Shown: piece after piece, positions 54,614 to 56,195 of the stretch
Layout: every line of letters starts with the position of its first letter
Position numbering within the stretch: the first letter of the stretch is position 1
DNA from: Kineococcus sp. TRM81007
Lineage (GTDB): Bacteria > Actinomycetota > Actinomycetes > Actinomycetales > Kineococcaceae
Direction: 5' to 3'
Assembly: GCF_022669155.1 (NCBI RefSeq)
Contig: NZ_JALBVB010000052.1
Span: 138,124 to 194,318, forward strand
Length of the DNA stretch: 56,195 nt
The notes under the pieces: model-generated
What the model saw: the letters and a program-made list of their open reading frames with translations, nothing else
Told to the model about the DNA's origin: nothing
Databases searched by the model: none
Position numbers and translations under genes: made by a program

Positions 54614-56134
54614 ATGACGACCACGACGACCGCTCCGGCGAGCGGTACCCCTCAGATCGCGATCAACGACATCGGATCGGCTGAGGACTTCCTCGCAGCG
54701 GTCGACAAGACCATCAAGTACTTCAACGACGGTGACATCGTCTCCGGCACCATCGTGAAGGTCGACCGTGACGAGGTCCTCCTCGACATCGGTTACAAGA
54801 CCGAGGGCGTCATCCCCTCGCGCGAGCTCTCGATCAAGCACGACGTCGACCCCAACGAGGTCGTCGGCGTCGGCGACGAGGTCGAAGCCCTGGTCCTCCA
54901 GAAGGAGGACAAGGAAGGCCGCCTGATCCTGTCCAAGAAGCGCGCGCAGTACGAGCGCGCCTGGGGCACGATCGAGGCCAAGAAGGAGGCCGACGAGGTC
55001 GTCGAGGGCACCGTCATCGAGGTCGTCAAGGGTGGTCTCATCCTCGACATCGGCCTGCGCGGTTTCCTCCCGGCGTCGCTGGTCGAGATGCGCCGCGTGC
55101 GCGACCTGCAGCCCTACGTGGGCAAGACGATCGAAGCCAAGATCATCGAGCTGGACAAGAACCGCAACAACGTGGTCCTGTCCCGCCGCGCCTGGCTCGA
55201 GCAGACCCAGTCCGAGGTGCGCCAGAACTTCCTCACGACCCTGCAGAAGGGTCAGGTCCGCTCCGGCGTGGTCTCCTCCATCGTCAACTTCGGTGCGTTC
55301 GTCGACCTCGGCGGTGTCGACGGCCTCGTCCACGTCTCCGAGCTGTCCTGGAAGCACATCGACCACCCGAGCGAGGTCGTCGAGGTGGGCCAGGAGGTCA
55401 CGGTCGAGGTCCTCGACGTCGACATGGACCGCGAGCGCGTGTCCCTGTCGCTGAAGGCGACGCAGGAAGACCCGTGGCAGCAGTTCGCCCGCACCCACGC
55501 GATCGGCCAGGTCGTCCCCGGCAAGGTCACCAAGCTCGTCCCGTTCGGTGCGTTCGTGCGCGTCGACGACGGCATCGAGGGCCTGGTCCACATCTCCGAG
55601 CTGGCCGAGCGCCACGTCGAGGTGCCCGAGCAGGTCGTCCAGGTCAACAGCGACATCTTCGTCAAGGTCATCGACATCGACCTGGAGCGTCGCCGGATCT
55701 CGCTGTCGCTGAAGCAGGCCAGCGAGGCGCTCGCCGCGGCCGGCGACGAGTTCGACCCGTCCCTGTACGGCATGGCCGCCGACTACGACGAGCAGGGCAA
55801 CTACAAGTACCCCGAGGGCTTCGACCCGGAGACCAACGAGTGGCTCGAGGGGTACGAGGCGCAGCGCGAGGAGTGGGAGACGCAGTACGCCCTGGCCCAC
55901 GAGCGCTGGGAGACCCACCGTCGCCTGGTCGCCGAGCAGGCTGAGGCCGAGGCGCGCGCCGAGGCCGAGGGCGTCCCCGCCGCCGCGAGCACGAGCAGCA
56001 GCACGAGCGGCAGCGGCAGCGGCAGCGGTTCGGCTCCGTCCTCGTACACCTCCGAGGCCCCGGAGGTCGCGGGCACGCTCGCGTCCGACGAGGCCCTGGC
56101 GGCCCTGCGCGAGAAGCTCACCGGCGGGCAGTGA
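54614..56134 (+). CDS. rpsA: 30S ribosomal protein S1
   Basis: The 506-residue protein has four S1 RNA-binding domains. They begin near GDIVSGTIVKVDRDEVLLDIG (~40), EVVEGTVIEVVKGGLILDIG (~126), GQVRSGVVSSIVNFGAFVDLG (~212) and GQVVPGKVTKLVPFGAFVRVD (~297). Four domains are usual for actinobacteria. The C-terminal ~140 residues are acidic and then Ser/Gly-rich (TSSSTSGSGSGSGS), a disordered linker ending in an Ala/Leu helix. It is an ATG-start gene, in contrast to the mostly GTG neighbours. Its codon choice is more biased to C-ending two-fold codons and includes more GGT/CGT, in keeping with high expression. Confidence 0.97.
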   Translation: MTTTTTAPASGTPQIAINDIGSAEDFLAAVDKTIKYFNDGDIVSGTIVKVDRDEVLLDIGYKTEGVIPSRELSIKHDVDPNEVVGVGDEVEALVLQKEDKEGRLILSKKRAQYERAWGTIEAKKEADEVVEGTVIEVVKGGLILDIGLRGFLPASLVEMRRVRDLQPYVGKTIEAKIIELDKNRNNVVLSRRAWLEQTQSEVRQNFLTTLQKGQVRSGVVSSIVNFGAFVDLGGVDGLVHVSELSWKHIDHPSEVVEVGQEVTVEVLDVDMDRERVSLSLKATQEDPWQQFARTHAIGQVVPGKVTKLVPFGAFVRVDDGIEGLVHISELAERHVEVPEQVVQVNSDIFVKVIDIDLERRRISLSLKQASEALAAAGDEFDPSLYGMAADYDEQGNYKYPEGFDPETNEWLEGYEAQREEWETQYALAHERWETHRRLVAEQAEAEARAEAEGVPAAASTSSSTSGSGSGSGSAPSSYTSEAPEVAGTLASDEALAALREKLTGGQ

Positions 56135-56141
56135 TCCACCC

Positions 56142-56171
56142 GGCCGGGACCGCGCTCTGACGGTCCCGGCC
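56142..56171 (+). terminator. rpsA terminator hairpin
   Basis: An 11-bp stem (56142-56152 with 56161-56171) with an 8-nt loop lies 8 nt after the rpsA stop. Nothing else is seen to the right edge. Confidence 0.75.
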
Positions 56172-56195
56172 TCCCGTCCACGCACGAGGGCCCCG

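Overview
The window is a very GC-rich chromosomal segment (strong G/C bias at third codon positions, mostly GTG starts, dense head-to-tail gene packing). Gene content and order identify it as an actinobacterium. The diagnostic blocks are mihF-gmk-rpoZ-coaBC-metK-priA, def-fmt-rsmB-rpe-rib, trpC-trpB-trpA-dsbA-lgt-gltB-gltD, and pyk-tRNA-pdtaR-GNAT-polA-methyltransferase-rpsA. An actinobacterial integration host factor (MihF), an ANTAR response regulator of PdtaR type, a TIGR03085-type protein and an HGxxPAAW-like protein support this. A Kineosporiaceae (Kineococcus-like) origin is plausible, but I infer it from general resemblance only.

Layout. 1-5.0 kb: the 3' part of a GGDEF protein, a KtrB/TrkH-type potassium transporter, a convergent CBS-BON protein, a small-molecule-type methyltransferase and an acyl-CoA dehydrogenase. 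5.2-11.3 kb: information and cofactor operon (mihF, gmk, rpoZ, coaBC, metK, priA) joined by 4-nt GTGA overlaps. 11.4-16.6 kb: inserted carbohydrate-related genes (an SDR epimerase, a secreted PL11 rhamnogalacturonan lyase with LacI-type operators, and a DUF2079 membrane protein). 16.8-19.9 kb: def, fmt, rsmB. 20-23.6 kb: an FMN-dependent alpha-hydroxy-acid oxidase-like gene and a GH13 glucosyltransferase-like gene. 23.6-27.7 kb: rpe, then an FMN riboswitch controlling ribD-ribE-ribB-ribH. 27.7-29.3 kb: hisE-hisG-PH protein. 29.4-31.3 kb: reverse-strand Eis-like acetyltransferase and a P-loop kinase. 31.4-37.5 kb: hisF, hisI (with an antisense TIGR03085 gene between them), a Trp-associated membrane protein, an HGxxPAAW-like protein, and trpCBA. 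37.6-45.7 kb: DsbA-like thioredoxin, lgt, gltB, gltD. 45.7-47.1 kb: reverse-strand FRG-domain protein and a 135-aa orphan. 47.2-56.2 kb: pyk, an antisense tRNA with anticodon CAA, pdtaR, a GNAT protein, polA, a reverse-strand methyltransferase, and rpsA.

Most genes are housekeeping, and I found no clear new multi-gene system. The most unusual items are the following. (1) A structurally complete tRNA with a CAA (Leu) anticodon has a 5-nt class I variable loop instead of the long arm expected of tRNA-Leu. (2) At least seven genes (rpe, hisE, hisF, trpC, pyk, pdtaR, polA) have a TANNNT -10 box ending 6-8 nt before the start codon, which predicts leaderless transcripts. (3) Perfect 17-21 bp terminator hairpins serve convergent units, one of them built into the 3' end of the FRG gene. 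(4) Short tandem repeats sit at the ends of several genes. (5) The FMN-riboswitch operon has a stand-alone RibB without GTP cyclohydrolase II. (6) The PolA proofreading site is eroded. (7) Two insertions of sugar-metabolism genes interrupt an otherwise conserved gene string.
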